From positions 112,273,314 through 112,337,313 of the forward strand of contig OY755042.1 in the NCBI GenBank assembly GCA_963576565.1: a stretch of 64,000 nt of DNA, given 5' to 3'. The translations under genes and the position numbers were made by a program. Within the stretch, counting starts at the first letter, position 1. The number at the start of each line of letters is the position of its first letter. Below, in pieces: positions 33,401 to 45,400 of this stretch. Origin of the DNA: Aspidapion aeneum. Its lineage: Eukaryota; Arthropoda; Insecta; Coleoptera; Brentidae. The notes under the pieces are model-generated. The model had not been told where the DNA came from. It did not search any database and worked only from the letters and a program-made list of their open reading frames with translations.

Positions 33401-36400
33401 TTTTCAAAGTTTGGCCATTTTGGTCTATGGGATTTCCTACCCTAAAATTCGGTAAATGACGTTTTTCCGAATCTTAATATAGGGTGCGGTTTTTCGCATC
33501 TCTATGACCCCACCATACTGCAACTCGGTGCTTTTGTTGATAAACTGTCTAGTTTTTAAAATATGAATTTTCAAAATTTCGCCATATTGGTCTTATGGGA
33601 TTTCCTACCCTAAAATTCGCTAAATGCCGTTTTTTCGAATCTTATCTCAGGGTGTGGTTTTTTCGCATCTCTATGGCCTCAACATACTGTAACTCGGTGC
33701 TTTTGTTGATAAACTGTATAGTTTTTAAAATATGAATTTTCAAAATTTGGCCATTTTGGTCTTATGGGATTCCCTACCCTAAAATTCGCTAAATGACGTT
33801 TTTTCGAATCTTAACTTACGGTGCGGTTTTTTCGCATCTCTATGACCCCACCATACTGCAAATCGGTGCTTTTGATGAAAAACTGTCTAGTTTTTGAAAT
33901 ATGAATTTTCAAAATTACGCCATTTTGGTCTTATGGGATTTCCTATCCTAGAATTCGCTAAATGCCGTTTTTTCGAATTTTAACTCAGGGTGTGGTTTTT
34001 TCGCATCTCTATGGCCTTAACATACTGCAACTCGGTGCTTTTGTTGATAAACTGTATACTTTTTAAAATATGAATTTTCAAAATTTGGCCATTTTGGTCG
34101 TATGGGATTCCCTACCCTAAAATTCGCTAAATGACGTTTTTCCGAATCTTAACTTAGGGTGTGGTTTTTTCGCATCTCTATGGCCTCAACATACTGCAAC
34201 TCGGTGCTTTTGTTGATAAACTGTATAGTTTTTGAAATATGATTTTTCAAAATTTCGCCGTTTTGGTCTATGGGATTCCCTACCCTAAAATTCGCTAAAT
34301 GACGTTTTTTCGAACCTTATCTCAGGGTGTGGTTTTTTCGCATCTCTATGGCTCCACCATACTGCAACTCGGTGCTTTTGTTGATAAACTGTATAGTTTT
34401 TAAAATATGAATTTTTAAAGTTTGGCCATTTTGGTCTTATGGGATTCCCTACCCTAAAATTTGCTAAATGACGTTTTTCCGAATCTTAACTTAGGGTGTG
34501 GTTTTTTCGCATCTCTATGGCCTTAACATACTGCAACTCGGTGCTTTTGTTGATAAACTGTATAGTTTTTGAAATATGATTTTTCAAAATTTCGCCGTTT
34601 TGGTCTATGGGATTTCCTACCCTAAAATTCGCTAAATGACGTTTTTTCGAATCTTATCTCATGGTGTGGTTTTTTCGTATCTTTATGGCGCCACCATATT
34701 GCAACTCGGTGCTTTTGTTGATAAACTGTATAGTTTTTAAAATATGAATTTTCAAAGTTTGGCCATTTTGGTCTTATGGGATTCCCTACCCTAAAATTCG
34801 CTAAATGACGTTTTTCCGAATCTTAACTTAGGGTGTGGTTTTTTGGCATCTCTATTGCCTTAACATACTGCAACTCGGTGCTTTTGTTGATAAACTGTAT
34901 AGTTTTTGAAATATGATTTTTCAAAATTTCGCCATTTTGGTCTTATGGGATTTCCTACCCTAAAATTCGCTAAATGACGTTTTTTCGAATCTTATCTCAT
35001 GGTGTGGTTTTTTCGCATCTCTATGGCGCCACCATATTGCAACTCGGTGCTTTTTTTGATAAACTGTATAGTTTTTAAAATATGAATTTTCAAAGTTTGG
35101 CCATTTTGGTCTTATGGGATTACTTACCCTAAAATTCACTAAATGACGTTTTTTCGAATCATAACTCAGGCGTGGTTTTTTCGCATCTCTATGGCCCCAC
35201 CATCTCTCAAACTCTAGCTGTTTTAATATCTCCGCCTGGAGGTAGAGAAAAAGAATATTGAAAATGCATGATTTTTTGACGTTTCTTGGTTCATTGTGAC
35301 ATTTAATCGAAGAGATGAAGATGTCTATATAGTACAGTGAATATCGCTTATAACGATATCGGATATCACGATATATCGGTTATAGCGACGACATATTCAG
35401 TGGCGTAGCGTGGGGGGGAGGAGTTTGTCCCCCCCCCTCGATGAACCGATACGAAATGCATATAGAAAGTCTGCTCCTCATTTGCATATTATTTCCATAT
35501 AGTACGTTATATTGCAATACCTACGATACCTTACTTGGCACAAAAAACAGTATTTTGGTTTCCATAGATTTTTCAACTTGTTTCCTAGAGCTTCATCGAA
35601 AGCTAAAAGCATTAAAAACTTTGTAACAATCTGTAACATTCAAGTGCGACAATTTTCGGATTTGAAAAATAAAATAAATTTATACTAACATTAATAAACT
35701 CACCTGATTTTTCCATTTCAAGATTTAAGGTTTGTGAACATATTTTTTAACATATTTATTTGTAACAATACTTTTTTTCTTAAGAATTTCAGCATTTTTA
35801 TTGTTATCTTGCTTATCAAATTTTTCCCTTTCGTTTCTGAACCAGTTTCCTACACTTTCTGAATGGCGTTTGGATTCATAATGATACTTGGCATTGATTG
35901 ACAACCGTTTGCAACTTTGCTGGGCACAAAAAACAGTATTCTGGCTGCATTAGATTTTTTAACTTGTTTTCTAGAGCTTCACCGAAAGCTAAAAGCAACA
36001 AAAACTTTGTCAACATTCAACTGCGACAATTTTTAGATTTAAAAAATAAAAGAAATTTATTGAACATTTACAAACTCACCAGATTTTTTAATTTCAATTA
36101 ATTAGTATTTGAAGTCTATCCTTTTTGCAGTCCTTAAGATAAAATGTCCTGATTGGTTATACGTTTACGCATGAATATTATTTCATTCTTGTATTCGTTA
36201 CGTCAAATCATCGGTGTACAGTTAACAAAACTCTATCTATGTAAATTTGGTATCTATGCATTTTTCGTATCTTTATCTCTGAATGTTTGCATCAAATGCC
36301 AACCATTGTGTAAATAGGTAACAGGGAGTATTGGAATATTACGTATATTTGTTAAACCCGATATTCACTGCATATAGATCGTGCTAAGACGAAGGATATT

Positions 36401-39400
36401 TATATCTGACAAAAATTCTCCAATATCGACAACACAAGGTTGATCATGCTTAACAAACATACTTACACATTGTCTACTAACCTCATAATCATAACGTGTT
36501 CTGCTTCATTTGATCTAGAAATGAAAATTTTGTATTCTTTTCGCGTATTTTTTATGATCTAGTTTTGGCCATACTTACTACCTACACGACGAGGAAATGA
36601 CCCGGTATGATCGTCAGTTGTCTTTTTCGTCTAGTTCAAGTTAAAAAAAAGTAAAATGAGAATGTTCTACATGAAATATAAAGTGAAACTTATGTGTCCA
36701 AAAAGAGAATTCAGGCTAAAAATGGTGTTTTGGAGGTCGACAGACTTGTTTGCGGCAATATTAGGCTGTAAATTTCATATTTATTTTAATTTAAGTGACT
36801 GTCATGTCGTTTTACTTTTATTTCCTACATTTGAAATAACTTTGTTCCCACTCTTTTAGTCTATTTCTTCTGTATACTGTATTACGATTTTCTTTATTTA
36901 TATTTGCTCCTAAGAGAAGATAGGAAGAACAAGAAGATGAATATGTATCTATCTATTTAGCTTTCTTCGATCCATCTTTAGATAGACAAAAGAAGGTTAG
37001 GTCGAGATGGCTTCCTTAGCTGATATTGTTGAATAAGATACGACACTTTGATTTAAGGCATCCTATGAGCTTCCCTTTTCTAAGATTTTCTTGCTTTAAG
37101 CACAAAAAAGTAGCTGCCTAAACTAGTGTTTCTATGCTTTGAGTGAGTGCAGAGAAAATATGGCAAAAAAAATATATTTTTTTACTTTGTTGCATATCAA
37201 TTTCTAGCAGTATCATTTCCTTCGACTCAAAACAGTTAAGCCCGCTTATTCTTCAATAATAACAGAGCATAAGTACCTACTAAAGTACTGAGCTTGGTAC
37301 TGTATCGAAGAATCGGAACTAGTATTTGTATTTATTTTAAAAAGATTCTGCAAGAATTCTGGTTCACTGACCGTTTGAAGAATAACCATTTGCATCTTAC
37401 TGATGGTCGAAGATCGGATATTGAGTTGAAGATCAATGAGAAAATTTCATGTTATATTCTCTGTCTTGTGTTCTTGTTTTATTGCTATGCATCGCAAATA
37501 CAGGGCGAATATTTTTTTGAAATGCTTCGAGACAAGCCGATCATAACAAACACATTTCATGTAAAAAAAAGCCAAGTATATGCGAAAATCGTATTCCGTA
37601 AAAAGAATTGAGATAACAGTAAAGCCAAGTTATCTTAAAATAAAAGGTTCTTACAAATTTGGAAATGTTTTTTTTAAACTTTGCCATTACAGCCAAACTT
37701 CTTTATGTTCAATTTAGCACTGTGCCTAAGAGTCATTTGCCATTTTGACGATTTTTAATTTTTTTCCTATAGTTTTATCATAGTTTCTATCAGCGTTGTA
37801 AAACTCAGCTCTCTAGCGTTCCTGGAAGTGGGCAATATTACTTTTACATAACTTTACATTTATAGGGGATGGAAATAAATGAAATTTTTTTCCTATAGTT
37901 TTAAACATAGTTCCTATCAGTCTTCCAAAGCTTACCTCTCTAGCGATTCTGGAAGTTGGCAATGTTACTTTTACATAAATTTACATTTATAGGCGAGGGA
38001 AGCAAATTAAAATTTTAAGGTTTTTAAGTTTTTTCCCAAAGTTTTATTATATTTCCTATCAGTCTGCCAAAGATCAGCTCTCTAGTGCTTTTGGAAGTGG
38101 TATAGGGAAGGGAAGTAAATTAGAATTTTGGGTTTTTTTTTCATTTTTTCCAAGGGTTCGGTCACAATTTCTATTAGTATGCTAAATTTCAGCATTGTAG
38201 CATGTCTGGAAGTACAGTAAAATTTTCATGATCTATACATGAGTGAGTGAGTTAGTGAGTGAGTGGCAATTTCGAAGTTTTTTGAAATTTCGTAACTACT
38301 TAACTACTTTATGGAAGTCCATGACACTTGAAGGGGTTGTTAAATCTAAGAAGATCTACGACCGTGCAAAGGTAGAGTTTTAAACAAGTCAAATATGGGC
38401 TGAAGTGTTTCAAGAAAAGATGGTACAGCAGTTGCGCAAACTTGGCCGGGCACTTCCGTGCCCTCAGATAAAAAGTAGATAAAGTGGTACTTCGTTAGAT
38501 AAAGTTTTCAACTATTTTTTTAACGAAAACATTTAAAGGAACACCCTGTATACTGTGTTCGATTCTCCTAACCCATCCATCAAAGGTTGCAACAAGAAAT
38601 AGTAGAAAAAAAGAGGTTTTATGGCAGCTATTTATTGCGTTTCTCAATGAACTTTGCTTGTCTTTTTTCGATTTATTTCAATTTCCTATTACACAGCCCC
38701 ACAAAAAAAAAGTTCATAATCGATGGTCGGACATATGTATTTCCATGTATTTTTCGACGCTGAATCCGATCCCGAGCTCAGAAATGGCCCTCCACGTCTG
38801 GAATTGGCTCCAGGGGCCAAAAATGGCCTCTATATGGCTTGAGTGGTGAATTCCGGGAAGAGGCGACGTTAAGGGTGCATTCTAAGCGCCGGTACAAACA
38901 CGCGTTTTTCTGCAGCGCGTTGCCGCAGCGTTAACGCAATTGCGGTCCGTAAAACTATGAAATAAATGACGCGATTCACACAGTTGAGCGGCAAACGCGC
39001 GTTCGTCTTGCGTGCATTCTTCAGTAAAACGCGGTAACGCTGCGACACCGCGCTGCAGAAAAACGCGTGTGTGGAACGGCGCTAAGCGCCGGTACACCTA
39101 CGCGTTTTTTTGCAGCGTCGTGTCGCAGCGTTACCGCGTTTTTACAAGCTTTTATTTAGCTTCAGATGTTCTGTCTAACTATCTAACTATCTAACTATCT
39201 ATCAAATCTTGTGAAGCGTTTTTGACACACTTCCCATTATCCGATTTGGATGAAATTTGGTACACACATAGTGGTCCCAGGACAATACAACACTAAGAAA
39301 AAATATCCTCCCACCCCTACCCCCACCCCTTCTATAGAAAAATGTGTTTTTGACACACTTCCCGCTATCCGATTTGGATAAAATTTGGTATTCACATAGT

Positions 39401-42400
39401 GGTCCGATGATAATACAACAATAAGAAAAAAATATCCTCCCACCCCTACCCCCGCCCCCTTCCATAGAAAAATTTGTTTTTGACACACGTCCCGTTATCC
39501 GATTTGGATGAAATTTGGTATACATATAGTGATCCGATGACAATACAATCTTAAGAAAAAAATATCTTAGAATTTTAGAAAATTATTTTTTAATTTTTAG
39601 TGCATTTTATAAAAGCTTGTGACTTTTTTTTTACCAATATATTTTTTTAATAAACGCTGCGACACCGCGCTTCAAAAAAACGCGTGTGTGTACCGGCGCT
39701 AAAGCCAAAGTCGTGGTCGAAAAGTTCACGGCCAACAGAAATTTCCTGTTTTGGGCTGGGAAAATAGACTCTTGGGGGCCGGGAAAATGGCCCCTTCGGG
39801 GTCGGGAAATCGTGTTTCGGGCGTCGCAATGGCATCAATGGTATTTTTGTGTACTTTTAAATACTGGAATGAATACCGTGCTTGAAACGTTTATGGTCAA
39901 CTGCAATTCCCGGTTTAGGACCGGGAAAATGGTCCCTTAGGGGCCGGAAAATCGTGTTTCGTGCGCCGCAATGGCATCAGTGGTATTTTTGTGTATGTAC
40001 TTTTGAATACTGGAATGAATACCGTGCTGGTGAATCACTGTCCCTAGAATACACCGGTCTTCGGATCTTATATATACATGTCGAATTTTTCACGTCACTG
40101 GTGGTCCAGCTGATTTTTGTAAACAAAAATTAGATATGATATGTACAATTATTATTTTTTGAAAATTAAAGCATATTTCCTACCGTTTTTTAACAAAGGA
40201 GTAATAATACGTTTATTCAAATTCAAATTCAAACAGAAAATTACATTAAAAATGGACAATAAACGTAAAAAAAGTCATAAAAGCATAATCATGCTTGTTG
40301 ACTAAACAAGAAGAAAAGAAAAACAAAACAATATACTACAAGTAATTCTAAATTGTATCTTCCGATACTAAGTACCAGATAACTAGTAAGTGTATTAGGT
40401 AGCATATTTCTTATCTTACGTAATTCTAATTAATTCATTACACTTATCTCTATTTTCCAAAATCCATGTATTAGTCAGCTTCCTGAATTTATAAAATTCT
40501 GTAGTATTTTGTATATTTAATGGTAAAGTATTATATATTCTAGGTGCAAAATATTCCACAGAGCGCTGTGATGTAGTTTTTTAATAAATGCTGTATTGAA
40601 AGTTATTGTCTCTTCTAGTGAAATATGTCTTTACTCTTTGCTTTAGCGTGATTTTACCCTTTTGAATATTTTTTATTAATTCCAAGCAATAAAGCTGGCG
40701 AATATCTAGGATTTTGGTCTCCTGGAAAAGCAAGTCCGAGGGGTAGGTTCTTCGTTTACCATAAATTAGCTTCAGAAACCATTTCTGCGTATTACTCAAA
40801 GCCTTTAAGTGACAGTCAGCAACTCCACCCCAACCTAAAATCCCATACGAAAGATGGGATTGTACCAGAGAGAGGTAAAGCATTCTGAGATGATCTTTCT
40901 CTAAAAATTCTCTAAGATACCGAAATTTAGGCAACAGTCCACGTATTTTATTTAAAACGTTCTTAATTTGTAAATCCCATTTCATGTGCCTGTCGAAAAT
41001 TATTCCCAAGTATTTAATAGAGGATGATTCTGGAATTTCCTCATTGTCATTGATTTTTAAAGGTCCAAAGTTAGGCAAATGGTTCTGATAAATGGCAAAG
41101 GGTAGATATTTTGTTTTGAGTAGGTTAGCGAATTACTTTTGAAGCTGAAACGAACACATTATCTTTTTCGAATTTTAATTATTAAATATTATTTTATAAG
41201 AATATAATAAAAAACACTAAGTAAATTGCCTTAGTTTTCAAATAATTCAAAAAATATTAGTTGATTATTTACAAAAATCAGCTGGACCTCCAGTGACGTG
41301 AAAAATTCGACATATAAGATCCGAAGACCGGTCTAATTCTAGGGACCGTGCTGGTGAATCATGCCGAAAGAAGAGAGAAAAATATTAAAATAAGTAAAGT
41401 TTATATATGATTTAAAGAGATGCAATAAATAACCGCAAGGAAGTCAGAATTATAACAAATAGCGCTACCGACTCACTTCAGAGCGTCTGATCATTCATCA
41501 GAAACCGCATGGGGTCACCGTTAAATACCAATCTAATGTTGCAAATTTGTTTTTAATATAACTCCTTAGATTTATACCATTTGACACCTATTACACCTGC
41601 TGAAGCTCAAGTTATTGATGAGCCAAGCGATAAATTCAACAGTAGATAAGTTCGATTTACATCAATATAAATTCTTGAACGGGTGAGAAGGAATCTATCT
41701 ATCAATCTATCGGGTAGAGGACAATTCGCCGCGGGACAATTCGCCGCCGGCAGATTTGCCGCGGGGACAATTCGCCACGAGATTTTTTATTTTATGCTTT
41801 TATCATTGGCAATTGTTTAAACAGTTTTATTTAGCTTGACTTTATATAATATATTTGTTTATTTGTTTGATCATCACTTTTTCGAAAGTTTTCCAACTAG
41901 GTATTTGGGGTTAGTATACAATTCAACAATTTTTTTTATTAGAAAAATAAATAAAATGGCGGATCCAAAATGGCGGATTTTCCCATTTATGAACCGATAT
42001 GTATTAAACTCGGAACTTTGGGGTGTTTCAGGTCGCTAATTATGATTTCTAACTTAAACTAAAAAAAAACAAAATGACGGATCCGAAATGGCGGATTTTC
42101 CCATTTATGAACCAATATGCATTAAATTTGGAATTTCGGGGTGTTTTAGGTCCCTGATTGTGATTTCTAACTTAAACTTTAAAAAAATCAAAATGGCGGT
42201 TTCACAATGGCGCACTTTCTCATTTATAAACCGATTTGCCTCAAACTTGAAACATCGCGGCGCTTTAGTAACTTAATACAATTTTTTACTTAAATTTAAA
42301 AAAATCAAAATGGCGGATCCGAAATGGCGGGTTTTCCCATTTATGAACCGATATGAATCAAATTCTGAACTCTGGGGTGTTTCAGGTCGCTAATTATGAT

Positions 42401-45400
42401 TTCTAATATAAACTTAAAAAAATCAAAGTTGCGGATCCACAATGGCGCACTTTCTTATTAATAAACCGATTTGCCCTAAACTTGAAACATCCGGGCGCCT
42501 ATAAGGTAACTCAATACAATTTTTGACTTAAATTTTAAAACCTGAAAATGGCGGATTCCTCGGGCCTAGGCCCCCCAAGCCTAAGATTTTTTTAGATATT
42601 TTTCACATATTTCATGAAAAAAAAAATTAGAGTATAAAATTCGCCATCATGAGGCTTCGGCCCCCCGGCAAATTTCCATTTTAATTTTGCTACTGCTTCT
42701 CTGACATCCCTTACTTTTCTTTTTTCTTATTAGATATTATAAAGTTTAAGTATTTAGTAAAATTATGCGCTCTCTAGCTGCATTTTTAAATATATTTTTA
42801 TTTTTGAATGCTCATAACTTCTCTATGTTATGACATAATTCTTTTCATGGGCCTCCCAGTCAGTCTCCCACGCCCCAATATTCCAAAGCATGCTTGATGT
42901 CTGCCGACATCATTGACCGCCACATATTTTGCATCAATTTTTTCATGCTTCTTTTTATTTTATTTTTTGTTTTTAACCCTTTATTGCCTTTCGGCAATAT
43001 ACCTGAACTTGCGGAGCAAGATTTATGGGTCGCAAGTTCGATGAAGCTAAATTTAAATTTTGTTTAAGTGGTCAGTTTAAGGTGGAAGGTCAACAGTACC
43101 TAACCAGTAAATATTATTTTTGTTAACACTAGTGAAAATAAGAGTTAAAGTTTTTATTTGAATTCCTATATCTCGGAAACACAAACAAATATGCCCAAAC
43201 AATTAAGAAAAATTAATGAAGGATGTTATGGCGATTTCTTTTAACCCTTTCAGGACGGCAACTAATTAAGGCCATCAAAGAGTTATACCGCAATAGTAAG
43301 GCAAAAGTTAAAATAAAAGCAAAACTAACCAAAGGCTTTCAAGTAAATAAAGGTCTTAAACAAGGTTGCTGTATCTCGCCTACGCTCTTTAAGATATATT
43401 TGGAACAAGTCCTTAAACTCTGGAAAAGAAAATACCAAAACATGGGAATTCCGTTGGATGAAACCACCTTGTATACTTTATGTCTCAGGATTATGACGAC
43501 CTCGAATATATGACACGAAAACTAATAGAAGAGTACAATAAGTGGGGACTAGAGGTTAATATCAATAAGACAGAATATATGTGTATTGGTGTAACGAAAC
43601 AGGATCTAATCTTAAATAGTGGGCAGCGAATTCAGTCCTGTGATGAGTATAAATACTTAGGTCTAAAAATTACAGCTGACGGAACACTAGACAAAGCTAT
43701 AAAAGATAGAAACGTACAAGGAAGCAAAGCAATCACTTTATTAAATGGAATAATTTGGGACCAAAGTATATCGAAACATAACAAAAAGCTTATATACAAC
43801 ACCATTGTAAAAAGTATTATTACATACGGCTCAGAAATATGGCCAATCAAAGATAGAACAGAAAAAATGCTTTCCGCTACGGAGATTGACTACTGGAGAA
43901 GAGCAGCAGGGAAATCAAAAAGAGAAAGAGTTACAAATCAAAGAATAAGAGAAATTATGACAGTGGGTGAACATACTTTAGTGGATGATATAAGAACAAA
44001 ACAACTGGTGTGGTACGGACATGTACAAAGAATGGATGATAGAAGATTACCTAAACAAATATTACAATGGAAACCAACTGGCCGAAGAAAACGAGGAAGG
44101 CCGAGGAGAAGCTGGAGAGAAGGAATAGACAGTGAAATAAGAATAAGAGGCCTAGATGATGAATTATGGGCAAACAGAAACGGAAACAGAGAGTGGAGAT
44201 TAGGTATCGGAAGACGTAGAATGTTGTGAAACCGATAAATATATATATATTTATATAGGACGGCTAACTGCAGTACGTGTCGTGCCCCGTGGCCGGGGAC
44301 AAAATGCGTTGCCGCATGACCGGATGACGCATATATGCGTCGCTATTTTTATATGCAATTTTCAATGAAAAATAAATATTTCTTACATATTTTGGCTTTT
44401 TTTGAGCACGAAGACTGATCCTCACTTCTACTCATGGCTTTACTGCAGTTTTTTTCAAAAAAGATCAGAAAGAACGAATAACAAACGAAAAATAATGTTA
44501 CACCACGTGTTTCCGAAAAAAGCGGCCTGTACGGCTGGCTAACGCAAATATGCGTCGATACGTCGGGCCCGCTCAAAAAACAATCACGCACTGATGCGTC
44601 AGCCGGCCTTCGACCGTATCCTTTTTTAAAGTATATGTCAGCTGACTTTAGTTGGCATGAGAGGGGATATAAGCCCTTAACGCACATGTGCGTCAGCCCC
44701 GTCCCGAAAGGGTTAAAGAAAAATGGCAATTTTCGTATTGTTTAGTGAAAACTGGTGCAATTTTTTGTATTCTTTTGAACAACTGACATGCCTAGTGGGC
44801 CCTGGAACCCCACAAAGAGTATCACGATGTGGGTTCCTCAACAAGATTTAAGTCAATGCTGCAGGAGTTCAGCACTAAATAAAGGTATTTTAGGAACAGT
44901 CAATCTACTAAAAACCGACTCGTCTAAATTACTTTACTAAACTACTAGCTGCATGTGAACCGGCCTTTAAACTAATTATAACAAATATATTCAAAAAAAC
45001 TACAACAAACATCTAAAAAACAAACTTTAAAAAACATAAATTTGTAAAAAAGTGATATAAAAACAACTCAAAAATATTGAACTACTTTTATCAACTAGAC
45101 ATAAAAAATATTGTTAAAAATGAGTAATATCTTCAAATGAAAAAAATATATGAATAAATAAACAAACAAGGCATAGAACCACAACAAAAATGACGCGCCC
45201 CCGATCGACATATGTCAAAATTGTCAATCTTATGCCCCATTCCATGCTAAAAAGCATCTTATTATTTTTTTTTGTTGGTTTACTGAAATTTTACACAGGG
45301 CTATCAAAACGGACAGGCCACAATCCTCCAGTTTGTTGACGTCACGTGGTAGGCTGATTTTTTTTTATTGGTCGCGTCATGACCCAGCGGATTGTATTTA

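Larger units (their letters stand above)
35335..36370. mobile_element. Possible pogo-like element remnant
   Basis: CAGTGAATATCG at 35335-35346, followed by a GCTTATAACGATAT block, is inverted as CGATATTCACTG at 36359-36370. TA precedes the left end, but the right border is CA then TA. Only 12 bp of ends match, so the boundary is tentative. Confidence 0.35.
40042..41347. mobile_element. MITE with long inverted ends, split by a LINE
   Basis: About 90-bp inverted ends (CTAGAATACACCGGTCTTCG... and its inverse at 41255-41347, each leading to GTCCAGCTGATTTTTGTAAA). CGTGCTGGTGAATCA occurs just outside both ends (about 40025-40039 and 41348-41362). A duplication this long is unusual for a DNA element. 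The insert at about 40200-41150 is a LINE. A family relative lies at 17195. Confidence 0.75.
43241..44716. mobile_element. piggyBac-like MITE, TTAA target, split by a LINE
   Basis: TTAA at 43241-43244 and 44713-44716. The inverted ends are CCCTTTCAGGACGG and CCGTCCCGAAAGGG (one mismatch). The MITE proper is about 0.47 kb once the LINE (43263-44256) is removed. It carries four copies of a palindromic 15-mer, ACGCA-N5-TGCGT plus C. Confidence 0.85.

Noticed and set aside
33289..35202. CRISPR-like or regulatory array
   Set aside because: Head-to-tail 169-bp units with no spacers. It is a eukaryotic satellite.
39202..39543. 113-codon Gly/Phe-rich minus-strand protein
   Set aside because: It is read across three tandem 127-bp units, and repeat periodicity explains the open frame.
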